Shown: positions 17,780-27,413, counted from the stretch's first letter. The stretch: 64,000 nt of DNA from Pseudogemmobacter humi (GCF_900609055.1 NZ_UXAW01000048.1:62001-126000); one strand, 5' to 3'. Program-made: numbers and translations. Notes: generated by a model not told the origin, from the letters alone.

Positions 17780-18191
17780 ATTTCCGCCCGATCCGGCCCA
17801 GATGGGTATCGGCAAAGCCGCTGGCGTATTTAAGCCCGTAGCCGAGCGCCCGGTCGAAACCGGCATGGGCCAGCAGCAAGAGCCCGGCCAGCAGCACCAT
17901 GCGCGGCGCCTCGCTTCCCGCCAGCCGCAGCGCCAGATCCGTGCCGATCAGCGCCAGCGGCAGGAGCAGCGAATGCAGGGCGTTATAGACCACCGCCCCA
18001 ATCCGCGCGCCCGCCCGATACGCCGGCAGGCCCAGATCGGGGGCGAAGAACAGCAGCAGATAGGGCCAGAGCCCGCCCCCCGCCAGCGCCCAGGCCGCGG
18101 TCGCCGTCAGAAAGAGGCCAAGCTCCTCCAGCCGGATCAGCATCCGGACCCCGCCCCGCACCTGCCCGTTTTGCGCAATTCGTTCCGGCAT
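17778..18191 (-). CDS. DUF4260 family membrane protein
   Basis: This 137-residue inner-membrane protein has about four hydrophobic helices and the DUF4260 hallmarks (LIRLEELGLFL, FAPDLGLPAYRAG, YNALHSLLLP, AHAGFDRALGYGLKY). Function is unknown. It lies alone, convergent with rplT and divergent from pheS. Confidence 0.8.
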   Translation of the reverse strand: MPERIAQNGQVRGGVRMLIRLEELGLFLTATAAWALAGGGLWPYLLLFFAPDLGLPAYRAGARIGAVVYNALHSLLLPLALIGTDLALRLAGSEAPRMVLLAGLLLLAHAGFDRALGYGLKYASGFADTHLGRIGRK

Positions 18192-18323
18192 TCGTCTCTC
18201 CTTTGTGCGGTGCTTTCCTCTGCCCTGGCGGGCCGGCCTCGTCCAGCGCCCGCCCTTGCAATCGCGGCCCCGCCCGGCTAACCCCTGAGCCGCACTTCAG
18301 CCGTTACTCCCTGCGAGGCTCCG

Positions 18324-19403
18324 ATGGATCTGACCGAACTCCGTGGCAAATATATCGGGGCCGTGGCCGGCGCCGCCGACGAGGCCGCGCTGGAAGAGGT
18401 GCGGGTGGCGGCCCTCGGCAAGAAGGGCGAGATTTCCGCGCTGATGGCGACGCTCGGCAAGATGGACCCCGAGGCGCGCAAGGCCGTCGGCGCCCATCTG
18501 AACGAGCTGAAAACCGAGATCGACACCGCTTTGCGCGCCCGCAAGGCCTCGCTGGCGGATGCCGCGCTGGACGAGCGGCTGAAATCCGAATGGCTCGACG
18601 TGACGCTGCCGGGCCGCCCGCGCCCGCAGGGCACGATCCACCCCGTCAGCCAGGTGATGGACGAGCTGACCGCGATCTTCGCCGATATGGGTTTTTCCGT
18701 TGCCGAAGGGCCGCAGGTCGAAAGCGACTGGTATAATTTCGACGCGCTGAACATCCCGCCGGAACATCCCGCGCGGCAGGAGCATGACACGTTCTTCATG
18801 CACCGCGCCGAGGGCGACAACCGCCCCCCGCATGTGCTGCGCACCCATACCTCGCCGGTGCAGATCCGTGCCGCGCTTGAACACGGCGCGCCGATCCGGG
18901 TGATCGCTCCGGGCCGGGTCTACCGGATGGACATGGACCAGACCCATACCCCGATGTTCCACCAGGTCGAGGGCATGGCGATCGACCGCGACATTTCGAT
19001 GGCCAATCTGAAATGGGTACTGGAGGAATTCTGCCGCGCCTTCTTCGAGGTCGACAAGGTGGAGCTGCGCTTCCGCGCCAGCCATTTCCCCTTCACCGAA
19101 CCCTCGGCCGAGGTGGATATCCGTTACTCCAACGTCGGCGGCCAGCTTCGCATCGGCGAGGGCGACAAATGGATGGAGATCCTCGGCTCGGGGATGATGC
19201 ACCCGAAGGTGCTGGCCGCGGGCGGGATCGACCCGAACGAATGGCAGGGCTTCGCTTTCGGCCTCGGCATCGACCGGATCGCCATGCTGAAATACGGCAT
19301 CCCCGACCTGCGCGCCTTCTTCGAGAGCGATCTGCGCTGGCTGCGCCACTACGGTTTCAGTGCGCTGAACCTGCCGGACCTGCCGGGCGGCCTTTCGCGC
19401 TGA
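18324..19403 (+). CDS. pheS: phenylalanine-tRNA ligase alpha subunit
   Basis: This is the catalytic alpha subunit of the alpha2beta2 enzyme that charges tRNA-Phe. Its 359 residues include the N-terminal coiled coil (about 1-90), [30 protein letters not shown] (motif 2 region), the FHQVEG motif and [18 protein letters not shown] (motif 3). No pheT (beta subunit) gene follows; the next genes are on the other strand. It ends beside a repeat copy with a hairpin. Confidence 0.95.
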   Translation: MDLTELRGKYIGAVAGAADEAALEEVRVAALGKKGEISALMATLGKMDPEARKAVGAHLNELKTEIDTALRARKASLADAALDERLKSEWLDVTLPGRPRPQGTIHPVSQVMDELTAIFADMGFSVAEGPQVESDWYNFDALNIPPEHPARQEHDTFFMHRAEGDNRPPHVLRTHTSPVQIRAALEHGAPIRVIAPGRVYRMDMDQTHTPMFHQVEGMAIDRDISMANLKWVLEEFCRAFFEVDKVELRFRASHFPFTEPSAEVDIRYSNVGGQLRIGEGDKWMEILGSGMMHPKVLAAGGIDPNEWQGFAFGLGIDRIAMLKYGIPDLRAFFESDLRWLRHYGFSALNLPDLPGGLSR

Positions 19404-19406
19404 TCC

Positions 19407-19458
19407 TTTCATCCTGATGAAAATATCCTGCGGGGGTCCGGGGGCGCAAAGCCCCCGG
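19407..19458 (-). repeat. dispersed intergenic module, copy E, with hairpin
   Basis: Read on the minus strand, a perfect hairpin (CCGGGGGC, TTTGC, GCCCCCGG, 19438-19458) is followed by ACCCCCGCAGGATATTTTC and ATCAGGATGAAAGG. It lies in the gap between the convergent pheS and flavoprotein genes, so here it follows stop codons and the hairpin may act as terminator. Confidence 0.65.
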
Positions 19459-19460
19459 CG

Positions 19461-20612
19461 CTACGCCACAAGCGCCGCCGCCTGCCCGGCCCAGAGCCCG
19501 GTCGCCAGACAGCCGGTCAGCAAGTAGCCGCCGGTGGGCGCCTCCCAGTCCAGCATCTCGCCGCAGGCGAACACGCCGGGCAGCGCGCGCAGCTCCAGCC
19601 CTTCGGTCAGGCTTGCACGGGTGATGCCGCCCGCGACCGAGATCGCCTCGTCCAGCGGGCGCGGGCCGTCGTGGCGCACCGTCAGGTGTTTCAGCGAGGC
19701 AAACGGCGCCTCGCGCGCCCATTCCATCGCCAGACCGGCGGCGGCGGGCGAGAGCCCCAGCTTGCGCAGCCGGTTGACGAGGCTTTCGCCCGGCCGCATC
19801 CGGGCGAGGCGGGCGGCGATTTCCTCCCCGGTCAGATCGGGCAGCAGGTCGAGCACAAGCCCGGCCCCGTCGCGCACCGCGGCAGAGACGGCATAGATCC
19901 CGCCGCCTTCCAGCCCGCGGGCCGAGATCACGAATTCGCCCCGCTCGCGCCTGCCGCCGGCGATCAGCGCCGCGCCCTTCACCGGCTGGCCGAAATGCCG
20001 CGCCATATGCGGCGACCAGGTGACGCTGAGCCCCATGTTGGCGGGTTTCCAGGGCGCGATCCCCACGCCGCGCGCCGCGACCCAGGGCACCCAGGCCCCG
20101 TCCGATCCAAGCCGCGACCAGCTTGCGCCGCCCATGGCCAGCACCGTGACAATGGGCGAAACCAGCCGCGGGCCGCCCGACATGTCGAAAGCAAATGCCT
20201 CGCCCTGCCAACCGGTCCAGCGCCAGCGCGGACGCAACTCTACCCCTTTGCCCGCCAGCCGCGCCAGCCAGGCGCGCAACAGCGGCGAGCCCTTCATCGC
20301 CACCGGAAACACCCGCCCCGAAGAGCCGGTGAACACTTCCTGGCCGAGGGCGCGGCTCCATTCCATCACATCGGCGGGGCCGAAACCGCGCAGGATCGGC
20401 GCCAGCCAGCCGGCGCTGTAATGGCGGGCGAAATCCGCCGGAGCCTCGTCTTTCGTCAGGTTCAGCCCGGATTTCCCCGCCATCAGGAACTTGCGCGCCG
20501 GGCTTGGCTTCGCCTCGGCCAGCACCACCCGCCGCCCGGCATCGGCCAGAGCCTCGGCCGCCATCAGCCCCGCAGGGCCCGCGCCGATCACCAGGGCGTC
20601 GATCCGTTCCAT
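19461..20612 (-). CDS. TIGR03862 family FAD-dependent flavoprotein
   Basis: This 383-residue flavoprotein of the HI0933/YhiN-like group starts with a Rossmann dinucleotide motif (VIGAGPAGLMAAEAL) and an acidic ribose-binding residue in VLAEA. It also has KFLMAGKSGLNLTK and a C-terminal GVFACGEMLDWEAPTGGYLL motif. The reaction is unknown; it is expected to be a soluble oxidoreductase. It ends next to pheS (convergent), and the short enoyl-CoA hydratase gene lies just upstream. Confidence 0.85.
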   Translation of the reverse strand: MERIDALVIGAGPAGLMAAEALADAGRRVVLAEAKPSPARKFLMAGKSGLNLTKDEAPADFARHYSAGWLAPILRGFGPADVMEWSRALGQEVFTGSSGRVFPVAMKGSPLLRAWLARLAGKGVELRPRWRWTGWQGEAFAFDMSGGPRLVSPIVTVLAMGGASWSRLGSDGAWVPWVAARGVGIAPWKPANMGLSVTWSPHMARHFGQPVKGAALIAGGRRERGEFVISARGLEGGGIYAVSAAVRDGAGLVLDLLPDLTGEEIAARLARMRPGESLVNRLRKLGLSPAAAGLAMEWAREAPFASLKHLTVRHDGPRPLDEAISVAGGITRASLTEGLELRALPGVFACGEMLDWEAPTGGYLLTGCLATGLWAGQAAALVA

Positions 20613-20618
20613 CCGGCG

Positions 20619-21236
20619 TCAGGCCAGCGTCATCCGCCGGATCGCCGCGACATGATCCGGCCGCGCGGCCAGCGCGTCATGGGCCAGGGCGCGGGCGGCG
20701 TCGGTCACCTCACCCGATTCCACGATGCGGTCGATCAGGCCAAAGGCCAAAGCCTCCTGTGCGCCGATCCTCGCCCCGGCCATCAGGATCAGCCGGGCGC
20801 GGGCCGGGCCGATCAGCGCCACCAGCCGGGCCGGGTCCGAGGGCTGCGGCAGATAGCCCAGCTTCATCACCGGATAGAAGAAATTCGCCCCCGGCACCGC
20901 GATGCGCAGATCGCAGGCCAGGGCCACGCCGAAGGCCCCGCCCGCCAGGGTTCCGTTCAGCGCGGCGATCGACAGGCCCGGAAAAGCCGCGATCGCGGAT
21001 GAGGCGCGCTCCCAGACCGGATCTGTCGCAAGCCCCGCCTTCGCCGCATCCAGATCGGCCCCGGCCGAGAACACCTTGCCCGCGCCGGTCAGGATCAGCG
21101 CCCGCGCGCCCGCGTCCCAGGCGCCCCGGGCGGCCAGGGCGATCTCTTCCAGCATCCCGGCGGTCAGCGCATTGGCTTTTTCCGGCCGCTCCAGCCGGAT
21201 GATCCGCAGCCCGCCCTCGTCTTCCACCCCGATCAT
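20619..21236 (-). CDS. enoyl-CoA hydratase/isomerase family protein, short form
   Basis: This crotonase-fold protein would act on a CoA thioester. It has the oxyanion-hole segments AGADLDA and LNGTLAGGAFGVALACD. At 205 residues it is about 50 shorter than usual and lacks most of the C-terminal trimerisation helices. The ATG at 21236 was chosen because GGGGGAG lies before it; an ATG ten codons upstream is less likely. It ends six bases before the flavoprotein start, so both may be one transcript. Substrate unknown. Confidence 0.75.
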   Translation of the reverse strand: MIGVEDEGGLRIIRLERPEKANALTAGMLEEIALAARGAWDAGARALILTGAGKVFSAGADLDAAKAGLATDPVWERASSAIAAFPGLSIAALNGTLAGGAFGVALACDLRIAVPGANFFYPVMKLGYLPQPSDPARLVALIGPARARLILMAGARIGAQEALAFGLIDRIVESGEVTDAARALAHDALAARPDHVAAIRRMTLA

Positions 21237-21361
21237 CGCAACTCCCCCGCATGACGGGATTGTCATTCCGCGCCGGGGCGGGTCATGTCAACCGCCCCTT
21301 GACGCGGCCCGGCCGGGGCATGACCATGCGCGCAACGAATTTTCAGCGATGAGGCCTGGTT

Positions 21362-22870
21362 ATGAAACACTGGACGCTTTCGGCATCCACCGCGATTGCC
21401 CTGATCCTTTCCGCGGCCCCTTCTCTGGCCATCACCCCCGAAGAGGTGTGGGAGAACTGGAAGACGCTGGCCACCGGCACCGGCGGCACGCTGACCACCA
21501 CTTCCGAGACCCGCAACGGCAATGTGCTTGAGGTGAAGGGCCTGACCACGACAGCCACCGACGGGCTGTCGGGCGACACTTTCACCACCACCATCGACAG
21601 CGTGACGCTGACCGACCGCGGCGACGGCACGGTCGAGGTGAAGATGTCCGACAGCTATCCGCTGACCTTCACCGAGGCGGGCGGCCAGCCGGGCAAGCCC
21701 ACCATGCTGTTGCAGGTGGGCCAGCCGGGCGCGGTGGTGATCGCCTCGGGTACGGCGGATGCCGCCAGCTACGACTTCACCCTTCCGGCGCTGACGGTGG
21801 ATCTGGTCGAGGGCCATAACCGCCGTGGCGACAAGGTGGACGTGACATTCACCGTGACCGCCGCCGATCTGGCCGGGAAATATCTGGTTTCGCCGCGCGA
21901 GGGTGGCGGCTTCGGGCTGGAATCCTCGATGACCTCGGGCGCGGTGAAGATCGCCGCTTCGGGGAACGAGAACGGCAACAGCTTTACCGGCGCGTTCGAT
22001 CTGGCGGGGCTCAGCGTCACCTCTGCGGGCACCTTCATCGACCAGGCGCTGATGGCGGATATGATCCAGGCTCTGCAATCGGGCTTCGCCATCGACAGCA
22101 AGGCCGAGATCGGCGCCATCACCACCTCGTTCCAGCTGGTTGAGAACGGGGTGACGTCCAGCTTCTCGGGCCAGCTTGGCGGGGCCGGGTTCCATGCCGT
22201 GCTGGACAAGACGAAAGTGGATTACGGCTTCTCGCTGAAGGACGGCAAATTCGCCGCCGACATGCCAGCGGCCGGGGTTCCGGCAGGGGATACCGCATTC
22301 ACCGAGGTGAGTTTCGCCCTCGCGATGCCGGTTGGCGTCTCGGATGTGGCGGGGGATTTCAGCTTCCTGACCCGGCTGACCGATCTGACCATGTCCGAAT
22401 CGGTCTGGGGCCTGTTCGATCCCGGCGCGCAGCTCGCGCGTGATCCGGCCTCGCTGGTGGTCGATCTGAAGGGCAAGGGCGCCTGGCTGACCGACATCTT
22501 CGCCCAGGGCGGCATGGTCGGGACTTCCGACATGCCGGTCCGGCTCGATTCACTCGATCTGGCTCAGGTGCTGCTGAAACTCGCCGCCGCCGAGGTGAAT
22601 GCGAATGGCGCGCTGACCTTCGACAACAGCGATCTGCAAACCTTCCAGGGCTTCCCCGCGCCCGAGGGCAAGGTGACGGTCAACCTGTCGGGCGTCTCGG
22701 CGCTGCTCGACAAGCTGGTCGCCATGGGCTTCATCAGCGCCGACGATCTGACCGGCGTGCGGATGGGGCTGGCGATGTTTGCGCGCCCCGGCCCCGGCCC
22801 CGATCAGCTGATCAGCGAGATCGAGTTCCGGGAAAAGGGCCTGTTCGTGAACGGCCAGCAGATCATGTGA
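21362..22870 (+). CDS. DUF2125 family exported protein, copy 1
   Basis: This 502-residue protein has a signal peptide (to about residue 22, ending SLA-IT) and then repeated beta-rich segments of the DUF2125 type. Function is unknown; a periplasmic or envelope location is expected. The last 90 residues (from about LTFDNSDLQTFQGFPAPEG) are strongly shared with the next gene. A possible weak -35 box TTGACG (21299-21304) lies upstream. The second paralogue starts 82 bases downstream on the same strand. Confidence 0.78.
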   Translation: MKHWTLSASTAIALILSAAPSLAITPEEVWENWKTLATGTGGTLTTTSETRNGNVLEVKGLTTTATDGLSGDTFTTTIDSVTLTDRGDGTVEVKMSDSYPLTFTEAGGQPGKPTMLLQVGQPGAVVIASGTADAASYDFTLPALTVDLVEGHNRRGDKVDVTFTVTAADLAGKYLVSPREGGGFGLESSMTSGAVKIAASGNENGNSFTGAFDLAGLSVTSAGTFIDQALMADMIQALQSGFAIDSKAEIGAITTSFQLVENGVTSSFSGQLGGAGFHAVLDKTKVDYGFSLKDGKFAADMPAAGVPAGDTAFTEVSFALAMPVGVSDVAGDFSFLTRLTDLTMSESVWGLFDPGAQLARDPASLVVDLKGKGAWLTDIFAQGGMVGTSDMPVRLDSLDLAQVLLKLAAAEVNANGALTFDNSDLQTFQGFPAPEGKVTVNLSGVSALLDKLVAMGFISADDLTGVRMGLAMFARPGPGPDQLISEIEFREKGLFVNGQQIM

Positions 22871-22952
22871 TCCGGAACGGCTGCGGCGGGGGCCAGGCCG
22901 GTCCCGCCGCCTGTCTTTCGTCCCGGCCGATGTTTGCAGAGTTTTCCGCCTT

Positions 22953-24521
22953 ATGACGCTTCTTTCCCGCCGTTTCTCCCCGCTGGCCGGGGCCGCCCTG
23001 CTTGCCACGCTTTCGCCCCCGCCGCTCCTGGCCCAGGGGGTGGTCGCCAACGAGCTCTGGGCCGCCTGGCAGGAGGGGGCGAAAAGCGCGGGCGCGGTGC
23101 TGAGCGCGGTCGAGCTGCGCGAGGGCAACCGGCTGGTGTTGCAGGATCTGCGGCTGGACACCGGCGGCGACGGCGGGGTGATCCAGCTTGAAACGGTGAC
23201 GCTGACCAATCAGGCCGACGGCTCGGTGGGCGTGATCCTGCCCGAGCGGTTTCCCTTGGTGATCGAACTGCCGCCCGTGCCGCAATCCGGCGAAACGACC
23301 GCCTATCGCCCCGAGAAGGTGGTGCTCGGCGTCGAGGCGCCGCAGTTGCAGGTCATCGTGCGCGGCATCGGCGAGCGCGCCGATTTCCAGGCCAATGCGC
23401 CGCAGATCACCGTCTCGCTCGACCGTTTCATCCCGCCGCTGCCCGCCGGCCAGGGCGAGGTCACGCTCAGCATGGCGCTGGAGGGGGCGGATCTGCGCTA
23501 TCTTCAGGATCTGGCGGTGGCGGTGCCGCTCGTCGATGGCGCGCTGGCCTTCGAGAGCCTGACCGCCAGCCTGATCGTCAACGGCAGCGAGGACGGCAAC
23601 GGCGTGATGGCGCTGAGCGCGGGCAAATCCTCGGCCACCTTCTCGGGCGCGGTTCCGGCCGGGGCGGCGGAATCGACGGCGGAGGCAGAGGTGGGCGAGG
23701 CGCTGAAGCTGCTGGAGAACGGGCTGCGGGTCAGTGCGAAGATCGACCTCGGCCCGCTGGCCTTCACCGGCGACATCCGGCCCGCGGGCGAGGAGATTCC
23801 CACCGCCTTCGACCTTTCCGCCATGGCCACGGTGCTTTCAGTGGGGCTGGATGCCGCCGCCATCGGCTATGAGGCGGCGGTCAGTGGCTTCGGTGTCCGG
23901 GTGACGGCCGACATGCCCGACGTGCCGGGCAACGAGATTTCCCTCAGCCTTGAGGAATACCGCACCTCGGCGAAGGCCGGTCTGAACGGGCTGCGCGGGC
24001 CGCAGGACTGGAGCCTGGCTTACGTGGTCCGCGGTTTCGGGATGTCCGAACAGATGTGGGATCAGCTTGACCCCGCCCGGATCATGCCGCGCGAACCGAT
24101 GACCGTCGCGCTGGATCTGGCGGGGCGCTACGGGATCCTCCCCGAGGCGCTGGCGCCCGGCTGGACCCCTGCGGCGGGCCAGACCCCGCTCAGCGAATTC
24201 GGCTTCCGCGTGAACGAGTTCAATCTGGATCTGGTCGGCCTGACCATGACCGGCGAGGGCGGGCTGGATCTGGACATGACGGACCTGACCAGTTTTGACG
24301 GTTTCCCGGCGCCCTCGGGGCGGCTCAGCTTCCTGACCAGCGGGGCCTACGGTCTGATCGACCGGCTGGTGCAACTGGGCCGGATGACCGAAGAGGATGT
24401 GATCGGCGCGCGGGCGGCGCTTCTGATGATCGGCCGGGCGGGCGAAGCATCCGACACCCTGCACACCGATCTCGATTTTCACGACAAGGGCTTTTTCCTG
24501 AACGGGATCAGAATACGCTGA
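22953..24521 (+). CDS. DUF2125 family exported protein, copy 2
   Basis: This 522-residue paralogue of the preceding gene has a signal peptide ending near LLA-QG and the same layout. Both mature N-termini begin with a V-x-ELW / EEVWENW-type helix, and both C-termini contain DLTSFDGFPAPSGRLS-like and DKGFFLNGIRI-like segments. Function is unknown. Tandem placement suggests an old duplication and joint expression. Confidence 0.75.
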   Translation: MTLLSRRFSPLAGAALLATLSPPPLLAQGVVANELWAAWQEGAKSAGAVLSAVELREGNRLVLQDLRLDTGGDGGVIQLETVTLTNQADGSVGVILPERFPLVIELPPVPQSGETTAYRPEKVVLGVEAPQLQVIVRGIGERADFQANAPQITVSLDRFIPPLPAGQGEVTLSMALEGADLRYLQDLAVAVPLVDGALAFESLTASLIVNGSEDGNGVMALSAGKSSATFSGAVPAGAAESTAEAEVGEALKLLENGLRVSAKIDLGPLAFTGDIRPAGEEIPTAFDLSAMATVLSVGLDAAAIGYEAAVSGFGVRVTADMPDVPGNEISLSLEEYRTSAKAGLNGLRGPQDWSLAYVVRGFGMSEQMWDQLDPARIMPREPMTVALDLAGRYGILPEALAPGWTPAAGQTPLSEFGFRVNEFNLDLVGLTMTGEGGLDLDMTDLTSFDGFPAPSGRLSFLTSGAYGLIDRLVQLGRMTEEDVIGARAALLMIGRAGEASDTLHTDLDFHDKGFFLNGIRIR

Positions 24522-24594
24522 GCCGGGGGCGGGGCACGGGTTGCGCCCACGCGCCCGGACGACTACCTCTGAGCCGTTCCAGCGGAGGATTTCC

Positions 24595-25941
24595 ATGTCA
24601 GAGACCAGGCTTTCCGATCTGGCCGAGGCCCTGATGCGGGCCGCGCTGAAGGCGGGTGCCGATGCGGCGGACACGCTGGCGGTCGGCGGCACGGCGATTT
24701 CGGTCGATATCCGTCAGGGCAAGCTGGAACAGGCCGAACGCGCCGAGGGCACCGAGATCGGTCTGCGGGTGCTGGTCGGGCGGCGCCAGGCCTGCGTCTC
24801 GGCCTCGGATACCGCGCCCGCGACGCTCGCCGCGCTGGCCGAGCGCGCGGTCGCCATGGCGCGCGAGGCGCCCGAGGATGCCTCGGTCGGGCTGGCCGAT
24901 GCGGGCGATCTGTCCGCGCTGCGCGACGCCGGGGCGCTGGAACTGGAAGACACCGCAGCCGATCCGGGAGCCGCCGATCTGGAGCGCGCCGCCCGCGCGC
25001 TGGAAGCCGCGGCACTGTCGGCGGAAGGCATCACCCAGGCCGAGGCTTCGGCCACTTTCTCGCGGCGCGCGATCCATATCGTGCAGTCGAACGGTTTTTC
25101 GGGCGGCTACGGCCGCACCGGCCACAGCCGCGTGGTCACCGCCTTCTGCGGCCAGGGCACGGCAATGGAGCGCGATTACGCGGGCGAGGCGCGCAGCCAT
25201 GCCGCGGATCTGCCCGATCTGGAAGGCATCGGCACGCTGGCGGCAACGCGGGCGCTGGCGCGGCTTGGCGCGGTGAAGCCACCGACCGGCACCTTCCCGG
25301 TGCTCTATGACGAAAGGGTGGCGTCCTCGCTGATCGGCCATCTGCTCGGTGCGATCAACGGCGAGGCGATTGCCCGCGGCGCGTCCTGGGCGAGGGATCT
25401 GATGGGGCAGGAGGTGCTGCCCCGCGGGATTTCGCTGCATGAGGATCCGCACCGGCTGCGCGGCCCGTCCTCGCGCCCGTTCGATGCCGAGGGGCTGGCG
25501 GCGCGGGCCAAGGATTTCGTGGCCGATGGCGTCTTGCAAAGCTGGGTGCTGGATCTGAGCACCGCGCGACGGCTGGGCCTGACATCCACCGCCAATGCGA
25601 TGCGCGGGCCTTCGGCGCCCCCTTCGCCCGGCACGACGAACCTGGACCTGACCCCGGGCCAGGCCAGCCGCGAGGATCTGATCGCGGAAATGGGCACCGG
25701 GCTTCTGGTCACCTCGCTGATCGGGTCCACGATCAACCCGACCACCGGGGATTATTCGCGCGGCGCCTCGGGCTGGTGGGTTCAGGATGGCAGGCTCTCG
25801 CATCCGGTGCATGAATGCACCATCGCGGGTAATCTGCGCGACATGCTGCGCCGGATCGTGCCCGCGAACGACGCCCGGCCGCAGCTTTCGATCCGGGTGC
25901 CCTCGCTGCTGGTCGGGGGGATGACCCTTGCCGGTGTCTGA
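24595..25941 (+). CDS. pmbA: TldE/PmbA family protein
   Basis: This 448-residue protein matches PmbA (TldE), the non-catalytic partner of the TldD/TldE metalloprotease. In other bacteria that protease degrades unfolded peptides and matures microcins. Visible features are VDIRQGKLEQAE near the N-terminus, NGFSGGYGRTGHS in the middle, and the GASGWWVQDG and HECTIAGNLRDML C-terminal motifs. The ATG at 24595 follows GGAGG. No tldD is in the window. The next gene overlaps its end by 14 bases. Confidence 0.88.
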   Translation: MSETRLSDLAEALMRAALKAGADAADTLAVGGTAISVDIRQGKLEQAERAEGTEIGLRVLVGRRQACVSASDTAPATLAALAERAVAMAREAPEDASVGLADAGDLSALRDAGALELEDTAADPGAADLERAARALEAAALSAEGITQAEASATFSRRAIHIVQSNGFSGGYGRTGHSRVVTAFCGQGTAMERDYAGEARSHAADLPDLEGIGTLAATRALARLGAVKPPTGTFPVLYDERVASSLIGHLLGAINGEAIARGASWARDLMGQEVLPRGISLHEDPHRLRGPSSRPFDAEGLAARAKDFVADGVLQSWVLDLSTARRLGLTSTANAMRGPSAPPSPGTTNLDLTPGQASREDLIAEMGTGLLVTSLIGSTINPTTGDYSRGASGWWVQDGRLSHPVHECTIAGNLRDMLRRIVPANDARPQLSIRVPSLLVGGMTLAGV

Positions 25942-26719
25942 GCCAGCGGCTGATACCGCGCTGCTGGTTGACGCGGCCGAAGCGGCGGGGAAGATCGCGC
26001 TCGGCTACTGGCGTCGCTCGCCCGAGGCCTGGGACAAGCCCGGCGATGCGGGTCCGGTCTCCGAGGCCGATCTGGCGGTGGATCGCGCCTTGCACGAGGA
26101 ACTGACGGCGGCCCGGCCCGGCTATGGCTGGCTGTCCGAGGAAACCCCGGACGATGCCGCGCGGCTGTCGCAGGAGCGGGTGTTCATCGTCGATCCCATC
26201 GACGGCACCCGCGCCTTCCTTGCGGGCGACGAGGCCTGGGCCGTGTCGCTTGCGGTGGCGGTCGGCGGCAGGATCACGGCGGCGGCGGTGCATCTGCCTG
26301 CGCGAGGGCTGACCTATGCGGCCAGTCTCGATACGCTGGCCACCTGCAACGGCTTGCCGATCGCGGCCAGCCAGCGCCAGGACCTAGAAGGCGCCGATCT
26401 GATGACCAACAAGGCCAATCTGGCGCCAGCCTTCTGGCCCGGCGGCCTGCCCGAGGTGAAGCGCAGCTTCCGCTCGTCGCTGGCCTGGCGGCTGTGTCTG
26501 GCGGCCGAGGCGCGGGCCGATGCGATGCTGACGCTCCGGCCGACCTGGGAATGGGACGCCGCCGCCGGCAGCCTGATCGCCGAGCGCGCCGGCTGCCGGA
26601 TCAGCGACCGCCGGGGCCGGGCGCTGGCCTTCAACCGGCCCGAGCCGCAAACGGATGGCGTGATCGCCGCGCCCCCGGCGCTGCACCGGGCGCTGATGAC
26701 CGCGCTTGGCGCGGACTAG
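25928..26719 (+). CDS. inositol monophosphatase family protein (CysQ-like)
   Basis: This 263-residue Mg-dependent phosphatase has the family metal-site motifs GPVSEADLAVD, SEET, DPIDGTRAF and WEWDAAAG. It is probably a 3'(2'),5'-bisphosphate nucleotidase (CysQ) or inositol-phosphate phosphatase; these cannot be told apart here. The start is uncertain between TTG at 25928 and GTG at 25934, both inside the end of pmbA, which implies coupled translation. It converges on the Nudix gene. Confidence 0.82.
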   Translation: MPVSEPAADTALLVDAAEAAGKIALGYWRRSPEAWDKPGDAGPVSEADLAVDRALHEELTAARPGYGWLSEETPDDAARLSQERVFIVDPIDGTRAFLAGDEAWAVSLAVAVGGRITAAAVHLPARGLTYAASLDTLATCNGLPIAASQRQDLEGADLMTNKANLAPAFWPGGLPEVKRSFRSSLAWRLCLAAEARADAMLTLRPTWEWDAAAGSLIAERAGCRISDRRGRALAFNRPEPQTDGVIAAPPALHRALMTALGAD

Positions 26720-27129
26720 CCAAAGTCTGCGACGGCGCGCACCCTTTCACGCAGGGCGGGCACCGAATCGGGGCGGGTCAGGAAGCTGGCGACCTCCATC
26801 ATCTGCCAGCCCTGGCCTTCGCTGCCAAAGCGGATGCGGGCGATTTCTTCGGCAGTGATCCGGCCCGCGAAGAACACGCCGGGGCGCGGATCGCCGGTCA
26901 TCGACGGGAATACCAGCCGCCGCTCCAGCCGCGCGGGCGGCAGGGTGAGGCCGAACTCCTCGTTCAGCTCGCGCAAGAGGCAGGCTTCGGGCGTCTCGTC
27001 CCCCTCGCGCCCGCCGCCGGGCAGATCCCAGTGGCCTGGCCAGGGCAGGCCGGGGAAATCGTCGCGCAGGTAGGTCAGCAGACGCGCGCCGTGAAAGAGC
27101 GCGGCCTTGGCGCCGCAGAAATCCGTCAC
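26716..27129 (-). CDS. Nudix hydrolase
   Basis: This 137-residue protein contains a Nudix box, GGGREGDETPEACLLRELNEEFG (shown here as GGGREGDE...RELNEEFG), which hydrolyses nucleoside diphosphate-linked substrates with Mg2+. The GTG start at 27129 overlaps the stop of the NfeD gene (GTGA); the frame runs on upstream inside that gene, but the overlap start fits the domain best. It is the last gene of the SPFH-NfeD-Nudix operon. Confidence 0.82.
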   Translation of the reverse strand: MTDFCGAKAALFHGARLLTYLRDDFPGLPWPGHWDLPGGGREGDETPEACLLRELNEEFGLTLPPARLERRLVFPSMTGDPRPGVFFAGRITAEEIARIRFGSEGQGWQMMEVASFLTRPDSVPALRERVRAVADFG

Positions 27130-27413
27130 GGATTGTCGTTGATGTCGCGTTCCCAGATCTTCACCTGGCCCTCGCGCTGCCCCATGATCCGCCGCATCGC
27201 CAGCCAGGCCAGCAGCGAGAGGATGGCGAAGATCAGCATCAGCAGCGGCAGCCCCGCGCTGATGCCAAGGCCCACCAGCACCCCGGTCAGCGCCGCGCCG
27301 ATCGCGAAGCCGACGAAGATATAGCCCGGGACGATGATCTCGATCACGCCGAGCACCACGCCAAGCACGATCCATGCCCACCAGACGGTCCAGATCTGAT
27401 CCATCTCAGCCAC
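27126..27413 (-). CDS. NfeD-like membrane protein
   Basis: This 95-residue short NfeD-type protein has two or three transmembrane helices (about residues 8-30 and 34-70) and a C-terminal hydrophilic tail. Short NfeD proteins pair with SPFH proteins in membrane quality control. Its start overlaps the end of the SPFH gene by eight bases, and its stop overlaps the Nudix gene start. Confidence 0.82.
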   Translation of the reverse strand: MAEMDQIWTVWWAWIVLGVVLGVIEIIVPGYIFVGFAIGAALTGVLVGLGISAGLPLLMLIFAILSLLAWLAMRRIMGQREGQVKIWERDINDNP

